Shown here one piece after another: positions 15,301 to 23,141 of a stretch of DNA of 64,000 nt. Location: positions 1,397,426 through 1,461,425 of the forward strand of contig NZ_CP118753.2 in assembly GCF_034480035.2 (NCBI RefSeq). The letters are read 5' to 3'. Numbering within the stretch: position 1 is the first letter of the stretch; each line of letters opens with the position of its first letter. A model generated the notes under the pieces. The model worked only from the letters and a program-made list of their open reading frames with translations, was not told the DNA's origin and did not search any database. A program made the translations under genes and the position numbers. This DNA is from Methanosphaera sp. ISO3-F5. GTDB taxonomy: Archaea; Methanobacteriota; Methanobacteria; Methanobacteriales; Methanobacteriaceae.

Positions 15301-18300
15301 GTTTTAGTATAATTATCTGATCCAATACTTATATTTAACTGTCCACTAGTTATTGGAACGTGCTGATAATCAGTTACCACTACTTTTACTGTGATGTTAC
15401 CAACAGTAGTGTTTTCCAGTTTCATCACTGTAATAGTATCCTTCTTATTAGCTGTCACAACTTTATATGCGGAACTGGCATTTATTGTTGTTGTTCCATG
15501 ATAAGTTGCCGTTACATTGTATTGTCCAGCAATTGGTATTGTTTCATTGTATGCGTATTCACCATTATCTCCAACTATGTATGCTGTCCGGCGTACAGTT
15601 GTTCCGGGACCAGCAATTGTTATCTCAATTTCTTCTCCACTTGGTATTGCATGGTTTAATCCATCTTTTACAGTACCTGTTATTTCAAGTTTTTCTCCGA
15701 CAAATAGTGTTGTCTGAGATGATAAGGTAATAGTTGAATTCTGTTTTCCTACAATAATATGGTCAAATGTATCGTTTGTTCCATTAACCTTTCCAGTACT
15801 CATATCATAGTATTCTGTTCCATTAAATAATACGTTAACTGAGTACCTGTTTGAATCTGGAGCATCCAATACGATGTTTGTCACATTACTGTTTATAGTG
15901 TACTCATCTGTAGCACCGTTAAATGTTACGTGTAGCCATCCAGTGGACACGTTCTTATTATTTACTGTATCAATGACTTCCACGTTAATATTTACGCCAC
16001 CATATGTACTGTTAGCTACTGTTACACGAGTTTCTGTTGGAATCTTAATAATAGTATACTCTGTACTGTTACTCTGAGAAGCATATACTTTCTCAACTCC
16101 AGCATAGTTTACTGTAACGTTAACTGTTCCAGTAAAGTGTGTTTGTCTTGTGTAAGTATATTCACCAGTTGTACTGTTAACAGGTAACGGACCTGTTGTT
16201 TCCATATTATTAAATGTTAATGTAACATACTGGTCACCAGGTATAACATTTCCTTTAGCATCAAGTAATTTACCACGAATAGTAACATTACCCAATACAT
16301 AGTTATCTGTTTCCGGTACCACAATTGATAATAATGGACTTTGTAAACCAGTTTCTATAGTGTTAAAATCACTGCCGTCACTGTTTACTCCAATACTTTC
16401 ATTATATGTACCATTACCAAGGTATTTAACACTTACAGTGTAAGTGCCAGCATTAGTTATATCATTTAATTCTATGATTGTAGGACTTCCAGTGGAGTTA
16501 ATAGGAGTTGTTATGGAACCTTCAATTCCAGTGATTGTTACAAGAATATCTCCACCTGTTACAACAAGATGATCATCACCAGTAACAACAACACTTATAG
16601 TCACATTACCTGCCGTACTATTCAATACTTCAACAACTGTTGTTGTATTAATCTTATATACAGTAAAACTAGTATTTTCTGTGACATTACTTACTGTATT
16701 GTTACCCGGATAATATACTGATACATTAACCGTACCATTACGTGTTGCAACATATTGTGTGGAGTATGCTCCACCTGTTACCGGTACTGTTGGCTGTACT
16801 ATTCCATCAACAGTAACTATCACATTTGCATCGGATATATTATATCCCATCCCATCCCTTAGTGTTCCAGTAATTGTTACTGTTTCACCAACAAGATATG
16901 ATGGCTTATCTGTTGTTACTGTTAATGTTGCGGTCTGATTTTCTACAATAATATTTGTTAATGACTTTTCACCACTAGGACTATCAACTGTATTATTATC
17001 AATTCCACGGCTTGATAAGTATTTACTGTTTTCAATATAATTTATTGATACACTGTAAGTTTCTGATGAATCCAGCTTATCAAGCTTTAATACTGTACTT
17101 GCACCTGTAACATCAGAGGTGTAACTTTCACCATTAACTGTTATGTTTAACTTACCAGTAGTTACTGGAGTGTTATGAATGATATCTGTCACATTTACTG
17201 CTACTGTTACGTTGCCAACAGTTTTGTTTAATACGCTTACTACTGTTCTTGTATCTATCTTTTTAACAGTATATTCTACTCTGCTGGTGTTTCCATCTAT
17301 ATTTGTTATTGCGATGAAGGTTGCCGTTGCAGTGTATGTACCGTTTATGCTGGTTGTGTAGTAGTAAATATATTTACCATTGCTGTCAGTGGTGTTTGTA
17401 CCTACTTCTCTTCCATTCACGCTTATGTGAATACTTTGTCCAGCAAGGTATTCTTCTGAGTCTCTGTTGTATAATGTACCGTTTATGACAAGTACATCTC
17501 CAACATATACTGGGCTTGTTGTGCTTATTGTTAGGTTTGTTTTCTGTGAATAGATTGTTATTTGATCAAATTTTTCATTTGTCGTGTTTGCAGTTAGTTT
17601 TTCTATACCATTGCTTGACTGGTAGTAATCGTTCTGATGATAGTTTATATCAATACCAAATTGTCCTGTATAAATTGTTTCTACTGGTACAATTAGGTCT
17701 TGACCATCTAGAGTGTACATATTATTTGTCTGGTTTCTGTTATTGACATATACACTCACGTTACCATAATCAAGCTTCTCGTTAGTAAGAGCATTCACTA
17801 CTTCTATTTTTATCTGTGTATTATTCCATGTGTCATTTAATACACTGACTAATGTTTTAGTAGGTATTCTTACAATTTCAAGTACTTTTGAATCCGTGGT
17901 TGGATCATATAAAGCGTTTGGTCTTAAACTAGCTGTAATATTATAGTTTCCAATCGTGGAGTTTGAATATGGTAAGACTAATTTTGCTACGCCATCATTT
18001 ATGCGTATAGTTCTAGACCATGTTCTGTCCTTGATTGTTACGTCAACATCACCAATAATAGCTTGTCCTTCAGAATCGGTTAATGTAATTATTACATCAA
18101 CACTTTCGTTTACATAGGCTGCTCCTGTCTTGTTTAATTCGACTTTTATTATTGCTGTTCCACGTATACTGCTCACATCATACAATCCTGTACTGGTATT
18201 GTATGCAGGTGTACCCTGATAGTTAGCTGTTAAAATACTTGAAGAATGCACATTATGATCTCTAAGTTCGTCCTCAGTGATTGTGATATAAACATAATTG

Positions 18301-21300
18301 TTATCATAGTATGGCTGGTATTCATAGTCTGATAAGCTTATTGTTTTAACACTGTGTCCGTCAACAACTAATTCAACATTTCCCTCATTAATATAGTCAA
18401 GGGTATCATTCTGTACTCTTACACCAACAATTATATGGTCACCTTCAATGCTTATGGCAACAACGTTTGTCTGTGTAGGAATCTTCACAACATTGAATGA
18501 TGAAGTATTAGTTGTTCCTAGAATCACGCCACTTACTGTGTCAAAGTGTGCAGTTATTGTGGTGTTTCCAAGTTTAAGCGCATCCATTGTGAATGAGAAT
18601 CTTCCATCATCACCTGTGGTTACACTTTCATGTGAATATGTTGTGTCATTAAAAGTAAACCTTACAGTTCCCTTAAATCCTTCGCCTAGACCGTTTACCA
18701 GTTTACCGTTCACAGTTATTGTTTCTGTTAAAACATTTTCTGGTGAAACGGTTAAACTTAGTTGTGCCTGGTCTTCAAGGGCTGTGATACTATGGAATGT
18801 ATTGTCACTACTAATAGCATACTTTTGTGAATCATCAACATATACTAAGCTGACAGATACAAGGTCCGTGCTAGGTATGTTTAGTTTTACTATTGTTTCA
18901 TTACCTGTTACAATGGTTGTCTCAGATTTTCCAAGATAATCCACTACTAGTTTACCCCTTGTAACGTTTTCACTGACACCACTTCTTGCATCAGTTACCC
19001 TTACACTGAGTGTTACATTACCAACTGTACTGTTTAACACACTAACCCTGGTATTTGTTGGAATAAGATTTACATTAACTGTTCTACTTTCAGCTGAACG
19101 GTTAACATATTCATTTCCTTCATATAAGGCATTTACAGTGTAAACTCCATACGGGGCATTTTCCCATAGGTATGTGAATTTTCCATCTGCACCGCTGCGT
19201 ACACGTCCATTATTTGCTAATGCTACAGTGTTTCCATTACTGTCTGTTATTACAAGTTGAATGTCCTGATAGGATAATATGTTACCTAATCCGTCAACGA
19301 GCACTCCAGTAATGTTAACTGTTTCATCAACAAATACGCTGGTGTTAGCCACAAGGTTTAATGATGCCTGCTGGTAATCCACGCTAATATGTTCAAATTC
19401 GGTCAGGTCAGATGCGTCCACTCCCTCACTAGGAGCATAAATTGTTGTACCAAGATATGATACATGTACTCCTATGCTACTTGTTGGAGGAATATTCGTA
19501 TTGACCCTGATTGTAGTGTTACCCGTACCAGCGAGAATGTCCTGGTACTGTGTTGGAAGGTTTCCAATATCAAGTTGTATTCTGCCATCATCAACGACAG
19601 TGTTTTTGCCATCAAGGGTTACTACCACAACATCAAATGATACGTTACCAGTTGTACTGTTTAACACACGTACCTTAGTAATTGTAGGTATTCTTGTAAT
19701 GTTAAATGAAGTAGTGTTACTAGCCGGAGCATAAACTGTGTTTCCAGGATACTCTGCACTTGCAACCACACCAGTTAATGGAGTATTACCAGTGAATTCA
19801 CGTGTAATAACACCATTAATACTAACATCTTCTTCACGTACACCATTAATGGTTAAATTAACCATTCCATTAACAGGATTGCCATCAGCATCACTTAGCT
19901 TAAATGTAACTGTTACCTTATCCCCAACAATTGTTGAAGCAGGATTTGCAGTAACATTCAATACAGTAGCTATCCTCAATATTTTAGTGCTGTCCAGTTC
20001 AGTGTTACTAGTATTTGATGACAGGTAAACAATAGAACCAGCATAGCTGGCATTAATTACAATATCACTATTATTTCTTGGAGTGTAACTTGCCATGTAA
20101 ACATTACCAGTACGGTCATAAGTAGCTGTTACACTCTCACCATTAACCAGTACACTGATACTTTCAGGTGTGCTTCCAGAATTAATACTATTTCTTGTAT
20201 CAGTTAATGACACATTGAAATTGAATGCCTCATTAACACTTACACTACCTGGTACGCTTATAAGCATACTTGTAGGGATACGAACAATAGTATCGGATGG
20301 TATAGTAACTGTATCATTACTTCTTTCATAGGATGAATCACCCATAAACATTGCAAAGACTTCAATATCTGAATTATTCATTGCAGTGTAAGGAATATCC
20401 ACATAACCCTGACTGTTAGTAATAGTGTTACTGTTAGAAACAGTTACATTATCTACTTTAACAAGTAATGGATATCCACTCATAGGAGAGAGCTGATCAT
20501 TAGTTAAGTTAACCCTGATAAAGAACTGCTCTCCAACATTAATAGTCCCCGGATAAGAAATCCCTGTAATTGTAGGATAAGTAGCAGAAATATGTAAAAT
20601 ACCAGTACATGGATTATAAGTACCGTTACCCTGATACTCTGCCTGTTCAAGAAATGCGGAATCCTCAAACTGTACACTTGTCAGTACACTACCAACACCA
20701 TCCACAACAGTAATGTATGGATTAACATGATTAGCTGGGATTGCCTGATCTCTTATACTTATAGGAATATTATGTTCCGGAGTAATACCTTTACCATCCT
20801 GTCCCATTAAGATAATACTTATATTACCCATACCGTTACCATACTTATAAAATACTTCCATACTAGTATTATAACGATATACATTATAACTTGCACTGCC
20901 AGTAGTATCTGCAAAACCAGCACTACTATTAGCATTATAGGAAGCACTTATATCAACTTGTTGAACAGCAGTACCTATACTGAATATGCTAGCACCAGTA
21001 AATCTGGCCTTACCAGCACTATCAGTAGTAACAGTATAAGATGCACCATTAATACTTAATGTAACATCCTGATTCACGGCTGGACTATTATCCTCACCAT
21101 AAGTTAATGAAACATTAACATCAACAGGCTGACCAACGAAAACATCACCAGCAGTGACATTTAACACAGGCCTAACCGGAGAAACAGTACCAACAATACT
21201 ACTACTAGTCTTAGAACTGTTATAAACCTGTTCTGTACCAGTATAATTGAATACTAGACTAGGACTACCACTAGTAGTAAAGGCATAACTAAACCTTGCA

Positions 21301-23141
21301 ATACCATTATCCACAGGCTGAGTATCCTTCACAACCCCATCGATTATCAGATTAACACTACCATCTGTTACAAAATTACCATTAGCATCCTTAACAGTGA
21401 TAATGAAATTCTGAGGCTTATGAGTAACAGTCGTGAAAGAAGACACATCACTTACCGTAGTAGTGTTAAGACGGAAAATAGTATGAGTCAAAGTAGTACT
21501 ACTAGTACCACCATAAATTAACTCCTTTTCTATACCTACAACACCACTACGATTACGTAATACATCACCATAAATATCATCAGTACGTACATTAATAATT
21601 AAATCACCTGCAACATCTGAAATATAATCCTTAATGACTGCATTACCATCATCATCAGTTTCTAAATCAAATGATTCGGAGGTACCGTTTGGATGAGTTA
21701 TTGTTATATGCAAAGTAATATTTTCCATTGCAGTACTAAAACCAGTTTCAATAGCTGATATTACTATATCTTGTGTATTATTAATAGTTGTATTAAAATC
21801 TATATCACTCACTTTAATAGGATACTGGTTTACATTAAAGTATATACCTTGATCGTTTGCATTTACTGGTTTTGCAGTAAGACCATAAGTATCATTTAAA
21901 CAAGTTACATAAACTCCATTTACTTTGTTATTATAACCATAAGCATTAGAAGGATCTTGTGAATTCGTAAAAGTTAATACAACATTATTTTCATAGGTGG
22001 TTCCATTAGGTATGGTAATATAATTATGATTAAAATCACAATCTATAATATTTAATTTAGGACCATCTTCAAAGTATAAAGCTCCACCACCACCTCTTTT
22101 ACCTATATCAGGATTTCTTGCAGTACTGGTTGTATTATTTTTATTATATGCATGGTTTCCTTCAAAAATTGAAGAAGTTATATTAATAACTAATGGGTCA
22201 TTAGAGAATATTGCACCTCCACGTGCACCACTATTATTAATAAAACGACAATCATCAATTAATAAAATACCATTTATATTAGTATTCCATAATACTATAG
22301 CACCACCACCAGATCCCGATCCATCTTCTTGACCTGTTGAAGGGTTAGTATTGTTAATAAAAGAAGTATCAGTTATATTAATTATACCAGGATTATTTCT
22401 GAAAGCCATAGCACTATTTTTACCATTAATAAAATTACATTCAGTAATATTCATGTTTCCACTATAAACATTAAATGCATTACTTCTAGTATTAATCATA
22501 TTTACATTAGATAAATTTAAACTAGGACTACCAACACCATAAACAACATTATAATAATTATCTACTGTTAAATTATATAATGTTATCTTAGAATTACCAT
22601 TAGTTTCTATAAAATTGTAATTATTATTGGCTGTAAATTTTATGGTATGATTATTACCATTAATAATCCAAATTCTATCATCACCATCAAGTAAAGGATT
22701 TGAACCAGAGATATTAATGTCATTTGTTATATTTACATAAGTATTTGTTGCAAATCGTTTGAAATCACTTGCACTTCTTACTGTTACAACATTCCATCCA
22801 CTGGGTACGGTTGGTGCTGTTGCTGTTTTTGTTGTTTGTGTTTTGTTTGTTGTTTTCTTTATTTGTTTTGTTGTATTTGTTTTGTTCGTGATTGTGTTGT
22901 TGTTTGTTTCTATAATATTTTGTTTTTTGTTTTCTATTTTATTGGTTTCCACAGTTTTCTCTTGTGAGATTGTTTTTTGCGTTGAGGTTACTGTTGTTGT
23001 GTTGTCAGTTTTTTCAACGTTTTGTTCTGCGGAAACTACAGACATTCCTAACATTAATAGAATTAATATTATAAATAAACACATATATGATTTTTTGTTT
23101 ATCATATTGTTCACGTAAGCTTTTTTGTCTCCTGTTTTCAT
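351..23141 (-). CDS. Giant adhesin-like surface protein (7,596 aa)
   Basis: Very large secreted protein of the methanogen adhesin-like type, expected to act at the cell surface in attachment or cell-cell contact (inference). Residues 13-38 form a signal peptide, hydrophobic core about 20-36, likely cut after Ala38. A Thr/Asn/Lys-rich linker covers about 40-115. Residues about 130-400 look like a right-handed beta-helix with short N-I-T and G-G-A-I runs, as in polymorphic-membrane-protein or pectate-lyase-like repeats. From about 540 to the end there are dozens of Ig-like repeats of about 90 residues, with recurring N-x-T-x-G-N-x-T and L-x-D-G-L-G signatures and a dense load of N-x-S/T sequons. 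The C terminus is a distinct basic domain (V-N-F-K-R-V...Y-Y-G-A-R-L); I see no C-terminal membrane helix or pseudomurein-binding repeat, so the anchor is unclear. The ATG at 23141 has no ribosome site; AGGAGA (23128-23133) lies inside the frame, so GTG 23114 is an alternative start. Confidence 0.9.
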   Translation of the reverse strand: MKTGDKKAYVNNMINKKSYMCLFIILILLMLGMSVVSAEQNVEKTDNTTTVTSTQKTISQEKTVETNKIENKKQNIIETNNNTITNKTNTTKQIKKTTNKTQTTKTATAPTVPSGWNVVTVRSASDFKRFATNTYVNITNDINISGSNPLLDGDDRIWIINGNNHTIKFTANNNYNFIETNGNSKITLYNLTVDNYYNVVYGVGSPSLNLSNVNMINTRSNAFNVYSGNMNITECNFINGKNSAMAFRNNPGIINITDTSFINNTNPSTGQEDGSGSGGGAIVLWNTNINGILLIDDCRFINNSGARGGAIFSNDPLVINITSSIFEGNHAYNKNNTTSTARNPDIGKRGGGGALYFEDGPKLNIIDCDFNHNYITIPNGTTYENNVVLTFTNSQDPSNAYGYNNKVNGVYVTCLNDTYGLTAKPVNANDQGIYFNVNQYPIKVSDIDFNTTINNTQDIVISAIETGFSTAMENITLHITITHPNGTSESFDLETDDDGNAVIKDYISDVAGDLIINVRTDDIYGDVLRNRSGVVGIEKELIYGGTSSTTLTHTIFRLNTTTVSDVSSFTTVTHKPQNFIITVKDANGNFVTDGSVNLIIDGVVKDTQPVDNGIARFSYAFTTSGSPSLVFNYTGTEQVYNSSKTSSSIVGTVSPVRPVLNVTAGDVFVGQPVDVNVSLTYGEDNSPAVNQDVTLSINGASYTVTTDSAGKARFTGASIFSIGTAVQQVDISASYNANSSAGFADTTGSASYNVYRYNTSMEVFYKYGNGMGNISIILMGQDGKGITPEHNIPISIRDQAIPANHVNPYITVVDGVGSVLTSVQFEDSAFLEQAEYQGNGTYNPCTGILHISATYPTITGISYPGTINVGEQFFIRVNLTNDQLSPMSGYPLLVKVDNVTVSNSNTITNSQGYVDIPYTAMNNSDIEVFAMFMGDSSYERSNDTVTIPSDTIVRIPTSMLISVPGSVSVNEAFNFNVSLTDTRNSINSGSTPESISVLVNGESVTATYDRTGNVYMASYTPRNNSDIVINASYAGSIVYLSSNTSNTELDSTKILRIATVLNVTANPASTIVGDKVTVTFKLSDADGNPVNGMVNLTINGVREEDVSINGVITREFTGNTPLTGVVASAEYPGNTVYAPASNTTSFNITRIPTITKVRVLNSTTGNVSFDVVVVTLDGKNTVVDDGRIQLDIGNLPTQYQDILAGTGNTTIRVNTNIPPTSSIGVHVSYLGTTIYAPSEGVDASDLTEFEHISVDYQQASLNLVANTSVFVDETVNITGVLVDGLGNILSYQDIQLVITDSNGNTVALANNGRVRSGADGKFTYLWENAPYGVYTVNALYEGNEYVNRSAESRTVNVNLIPTNTRVSVLNSTVGNVTLSVRVTDARSGVSENVTRGKLVVDYLGKSETTIVTGNETIVKLNIPSTDLVSVSLVYVDDSQKYAISSDNTFHSITALEDQAQLSLTVSPENVLTETITVNGKLVNGLGEGFKGTVRFTFNDTTYSHESVTTGDDGRFSFTMDALKLGNTTITAHFDTVSGVILGTTNTSSFNVVKIPTQTNVVAISIEGDHIIVGVRVQNDTLDYINEGNVELVVDGHSVKTISLSDYEYQPYYDNNYVYITITEDELRDHNVHSSSILTANYQGTPAYNTSTGLYDVSSIRGTAIIKVELNKTGAAYVNESVDVIITLTDSEGQAIIGDVDVTIKDRTWSRTIRINDGVAKLVLPYSNSTIGNYNITASLRPNALYDPTTDSKVLEIVRIPTKTLVSVLNDTWNNTQIKIEVVNALTNEKLDYGNVSVYVNNRNQTNNMYTLDGQDLIVPVETIYTGQFGIDINYHQNDYYQSSNGIEKLTANTTNEKFDQITIYSQKTNLTISTTSPVYVGDVLVINGTLYNRDSEEYLAGQSIHISVNGREVGTNTTDSNGKYIYYYTTSINGTYTATATFIAITNIDGNTSRVEYTVKKIDTRTVVSVLNKTVGNVTVAVNVTDIIHNTPVTTGKLNITVNGESYTSDVTGASTVLKLDKLDSSETYSVSINYIENSKYLSSRGIDNNTVDSPSGEKSLTNIIVENQTATLTVTTDKPSYLVGETVTITGTLRDGMGYNISDANVIVTVDGIVQPTVPVTGGAYSTQYVATRNGTVNVSVYYPGNNTVSNVTENTSFTVYKINTTTVVEVLNSTAGNVTISVVVTGDDHLVVTGGDILVTITGIEGSITTPINSTGSPTIIELNDITNAGTYTVSVKYLGNGTYNESIGVNSDGSDFNTIETGLQSPLLSIVVPETDNYVLGNVTIRGKLLDAKGNVIPGDQYVTLTFNNMETTGPLPVNSTTGEYTYTRQTHFTGTVNVTVNYAGVEKVYASQSNSTEYTIIKIPTETRVTVANSTYGGVNINVEVIDTVNNKNVSTGWLHVTFNGATDEYTINSNVTNIVLDAPDSNRYSVNVLFNGTEYYDMSTGKVNGTNDTFDHIIVGKQNSTITLSSQTTLFVGEKLEITGTVKDGLNHAIPSGEEIEITIAGPGTTVRRTAYIVGDNGEYAYNETIPIAGQYNVTATYHGTTTINASSAYKVVTANKKDTITVMKLENTTVGNITVKVVVTDYQHVPITSGQLNISIGSDNYTKTFNTSTSYIKLDEITSLDDVDIKITYLGSEYYNPSLASDEVTGETNITFTPTSRASNITINVLPLEAHVGDDVIFNGRLMDSLGNNIANAPLTFIVHDGNTVHTINDISTDSNGRYSYTRITQLAGERINVTVKYAGSSDHIISGCNNSVSYKINKLPTRTYITSESYTEGNITYKVWFTDKRSGNILREGWFEIKVNGSDNNRSYYYFNKSNDDQKFPIIITDEGYCYISLGNEFFDAEDYDKTGKPTYVFVTYHGNEKYDESSNSISELTNKGNLTVKISLDKDTFKVNETVNVFVELVNSENKRQNARVNITIGNTTYLNRMSSRENGLNITFTNETGRDFTINVVYPGSPGWNPATGNKTFTIEKLATQTLVDVTSSTTGNLQISVVVNDTDRNKVVNTGTLEVTYDGQTHTIMVNSTGTTIIPISIENPGSSVPVTVNYLENPSYLPSSGVNSSNTSQEFTHIVVEQQKATITVNVNRNNTLNQRELYLGDKLIISGRLYNPLGSVAYKDITITINGTTAHTTTNGYGYYETVFDDGLSYKGNGTFTVNVVYEGNDTVARATNTTNYTVYKIPTNTVAVIANNTAGNVILEVSVVNTVDNTRVSTGYVNIYNATGLIAQINLLNRNSTIIPITSSGKHTITAEYLENNKYLNSTAIDNTTKEKLGEIEVINQTPTITISVSDDNVILGESVEINGTVVDGLNARISGENLVKIVIGDDIYYATLYNGEYRITNVTSSIGTKNVIATFQGIPGRVDSADSEQVTFTVERIPTKTIVEIANSTVGNASLDVKVIDSTGANVTTGQLNVTVNNRQLPLTQVTGSVTRIELPDINDMGMVNVTVEYVRNNVYDNSTGIGARTLGKENSTFNGFNTTRQESVITVQANTTSLIVGETVKITGTLYDDRNKAIDGTDIVNITIDGTSYFASVRDGIFSLENITVRSGNITVTATYNGNTSISNSTANTSFIVDKIPTTTNVTIVSNVVENFTVDVVVKDYMNNTVTSGQFMVFLRNETSYVDVNSTGITRIKVNTTYARPNVAFTVTYLENPVYMSSKGYRSTGEELTNITIVGQIPIIDVSATSPRNVSQIVTINGTLKDGLNRTLPDTSISIHVNGTTIRTTTDADGKFTAQYTPDHDGIYNATVTYTGTGNIVGGTKSVEFTVNRIETDTVVELVDSRVDNVTIKVVVTGHDGSQADIGKINVTINGQNSTYNVTGIETLIKLDISSVDTFSVKVTYLDNNKYINSTGKNGDGTEFNTIKTSMLESHITIGSDPEMIRVGKDVIISGILTDDLGRAIPDATVKLVFNDGINTPEEEYNTTDANGRYSYTRNTHLTGNVNVTVVYAGNGATINGTNNSINYTVNKLPTETRVTVLNYTRTNVTLHIVVEDTINIHEIHDGKFNVTVNDVYVAEYNIRDYLVDGKIIYTIPESYLTEEYDTALICYTGNDTYHASNTTASGNLIKLPTDINITLSRNESYIGQAFDVMIKLTSNDEAITGTITYKINDREEVTVYIPEEGLTIQDISETVSGIKNITARFNENKTYYASNNITYYTINKLPTETLVTILNDTVGNASIKVVVNDTYHNELVNNGNLSITLEDKTFEVELNSTEMIIPLNVTRKNTLLTVTYKGTNKYESSNGLDNDTREVLVGIDVKSQVPAMNITNSGNTLVGYPVTIEGDLKDGLNKSLADKLITVTVNGTTLRNYTDSDGHYMVYYTADHNGTFTAIATYNGNSSIDGATRQTIFTVSKINTTTVVSILNNTVGNVTIAVNVTGIDGSQVTSGQLNVTVNGTSTIYNVTGNVTPVKLGLNTTEHVSVKVEFMEDDTYLNSTGMTYDSITGGNPEEFTGITADRENVTIVVNALDDYVDVGRHMTIDIRLTDGMGNPVTGYVNLTFNGVYGEEYTVLVTNGHTSYDRATHLAGLVTVTGVFSGNSTANRATSTDVYHVNKISTHTLVNVENSTIGNVTIRVEVIDKYTDAITSGTINVTVNGTNSTHSITGKYTYITLENVTDMTSTYVIGVEYLGNDTYENSTGITSESYQSPDGEVPFTGVETSKQNATITIVEEPNRVYVYSNVTYKGNLTDGLGNKLNGTVNITVMYGDERVDFNGSVPVVNGEYTWTRQSVRVGEINVTVAYAGNDNINPVSASTTYIINLRPTVTIVDIINNTVGNTEINIVVKDKLTNESLTNGTLNVMFNGNEIPLNITGTVTNLKLNTTSALPYAPLSVKYDGNATYQESMGVTNKSYTENPENPEELTNIEVIKQTANMTITNSGDSKVGHIVTIEGYLKDGLDKAITGRLISVTISNATTLTNYTDDNGHYIVHFRADHNGTYTANATYNGNSRVANQTVSTTFTITKLATTTSVSIINNTVGNVTIGVNVTDEYNHPVTSGQINVTVNGTSTLYPVSGEVTPIKLGLNTTEHVDVKVEFVEDNTYLNSTGMTNDSIASGNPEEFTGITADKENVTLIINALEDNVDVGRHITIDIRLTDGMGNPITGYVELTFNNEDEQEVLVTNGHVSFDRSTHLAGNVTVRGTFFGNSTANKATSNDTYKINKINTTTIVNAENNTVGNVTIVVEVVDKYGDNVLEGNITVTVNDTSSNHTITGKYTSITLADINSTSGEYHIQVDYMGDDKYEASTGITRESYETGNPEEYKPFDNVDLEKQNATLTLEVVNDYGYVGRNVTIMGNLTDGLGKGITTNITLSFNDVENITVEVINGTFEYNRTTHFVDTVEVKAVYNGTDDINPCNATDNYTINRIPTTTLVDLLNSTSGNVTIDVAVIDNTITEGENNVSTGTLQITIPGKTFQVNVTSSNTTIALNITSVKPTSITVKYLQNDVYEESTGVNKTSYEEDPTNPEEFTEINVEEIVYTLTVNATPQKVYIGQPVTINGTLLDASGNPVKRTKIIIDINTDSETIRTDDNGYYSTTYTPDYNGTYYVNATYLGSRTVSEIIANTTFNVDKIPTTTIVSIENNTAGNITLNVTVKDYEGRTVTKGLVNVTDDEGNVIGTGQINAQNNYIKLDINGNGTFNIHVNYIENDEYKASTGLDSDSYNQHIDDPENAEELTSINVTKQTANLTVNTTLPEVYVGHNNTIMGTLYDGLGNGLNTTVTITVNNTPYDNIQVINGKYELNNIIINNVGIVNVNVTYAGNENITSINTSTTYNVLIKPLTVEVNVTNNTLGNTTINVTVVDPVDGEKINGTVIITLPNGTNVTTPIENGTVTVPVDIPVPGGDYNITVIPEDTNYNKTIIEDSITIQPRNSTTTASVANNTAGNVTVDVEIVDPVTGEPITEGFVNVTVGDETVGRVPVGPDGKATIPVDIQTNGTYSLVANYEGTENYTSSSYPLDNVEIVGRSSNITVTVENDTYGNTTINITLVDPTTNETFNGTVNITLPNGTNITANITNGSVEVPIDVPVPGGNITVTYPGDDVHNGTNITIPITVSPRSSSITAEVSNNTAGNTTVTVEVRDPVTGQPITEGYVNLTVDGVTVDRVPVDSNGKATLNANINATGRYTLVANYEGTENYTPSYKSLGNIDVKPKASNVSADITNTTRGETKVNITLVDPVTDTPLNGTVTVILPNGTRVEANVTNGTVEVPVDLPVGNNTIKVVYPGDDTYNATETNITVTVEPRDINVTVTELNNTKGNTTLNITLEDPSTGEPLNGTVIVTLPNGTEVPVDVTNGSAVVPVDIPVPGGDVNVTFPTDGTYEGYNTTIPVVVNPRDSSINATVSNNTAGNTTVTVEVRDPVTGEPITEGYVNITVNGELVDRVPVGPDGKATLNADIDTTGNYTIVANYEPTENYTSSSKTLDNVEVLGRTSNITVTVENDTYGNTTINITLVDPTINETFNGTVNITLPNGTVVPVNVTNGSVEVPVDVPVPGGNITVTYPGDDVHNGTNITIPITVSPRSSSITAEVSNNTAGNTTVTVEVRDLVTGQPITEGYVNLTVDGVTVDRVPVDSNGKATLNANINATGRYTLVANYEGTENYTPSYKSLGNIDVKPKASNVSADITNTTRGETKVNITLEDPTTGEPLNGTVIVTLPNGTKVDVNVTNGSAVVPVDLPVGNNTIKVVYPGDDTYNETETNITVTVEPRDINVTVTELNNTKGNTTLNITLEDPSTGEPLNGTVIITLPNGTEVPVEVTNGSAAVPVDIPVPGGNVTVTFPTDGTYEEYNKTIPVVVNPRDSTIDAIVSNNTAGNTTVKVTVHDPVTGEPVTEGTVEIVVNGKPAGKVPVGPDGTATVNTGINSTGNYTITANYDGKPNYKNSNKTLQNIEVNGRNTNVTAKVTNNTAGNTTINVTIKDTTTGKPINGTVIVTLPNGTNITAKAENGSVKVPVDVPVGNTTVTVTYPGDNQHNATSIQVPVNVTPRDTRVTATVTNSTRGNTTIKVDVKDPTTGKGLNGNVTVTLPNGTKTSGKLVNGTVTVPVNVPVGNTTVTVTYPGDDEHKGTTIRVPVNVTPRDTSITARVTNNTAGNTTVTVEVRDPVTGKPVTEGYANITVDGKTVGRAKVDKDGKATIQTSIEDTGKYTLVANYEPSTNYKAANKTIGNVNVNGRDTNMAVTIDNSSVGSTKIKVTLNDSTTGKPVSGTVTVTLPNGTQVNVNVGKTGTATVPIDLPSGKGSVTARYNGDSSHKTKTVTTSYNIAKVKVKLTVDSVKGTIGEDITLTAHIVDEKGNPVNGGNIVFKLNGRTLRLDGRFDTNTASPYKFKVVNGLVTYTMKADLYLRAGKNITASYSGSYKYESAKGNVAVANIRKRSAQLSVKVLPGKVKQNNDIVITVKLRDVTSNARNTTSIYTNASVLLKINGVTLKDKSGNNILVPVEGTVVNYVYHVPSGTGAVDNDGKIRNYTVEAVYINSGFYPDTRNKTYYNVERSIVNVNFKRVTVKGNVLSVKANLTDYENKLLVGTNKVCLKINGKTYKQNGKVYYVSVRNGNVDLKNIKLAKGTKVKSLTLVTGPRQPYYGARLTTTDILTS
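2600..5380 (-). repeat. Tandem 1,389-bp duplication inside the adhesin gene
   Basis: Two consecutive copies of a 1,389-bp (463-codon) unit, each spanning several Ig-like domains. The block at 3225-3640 recurs almost base for base at 4614-5029, exactly 1,389 bp away. Weaker identity at the same offset runs from about 2.6-4.0 kb against 4.0-5.4 kb. The unit is a multiple of three, so gain or loss keeps the frame. Confidence 0.85.

Noticed and set aside
829-20028. Many plus-strand open frames of 60-270 codons under the adhesin gene
   Set aside because: They are antisense shadows: they repeat with the Ig-like repeats, lack ribosome sites and give Val/Thr/Phe-rich nonsense proteins.
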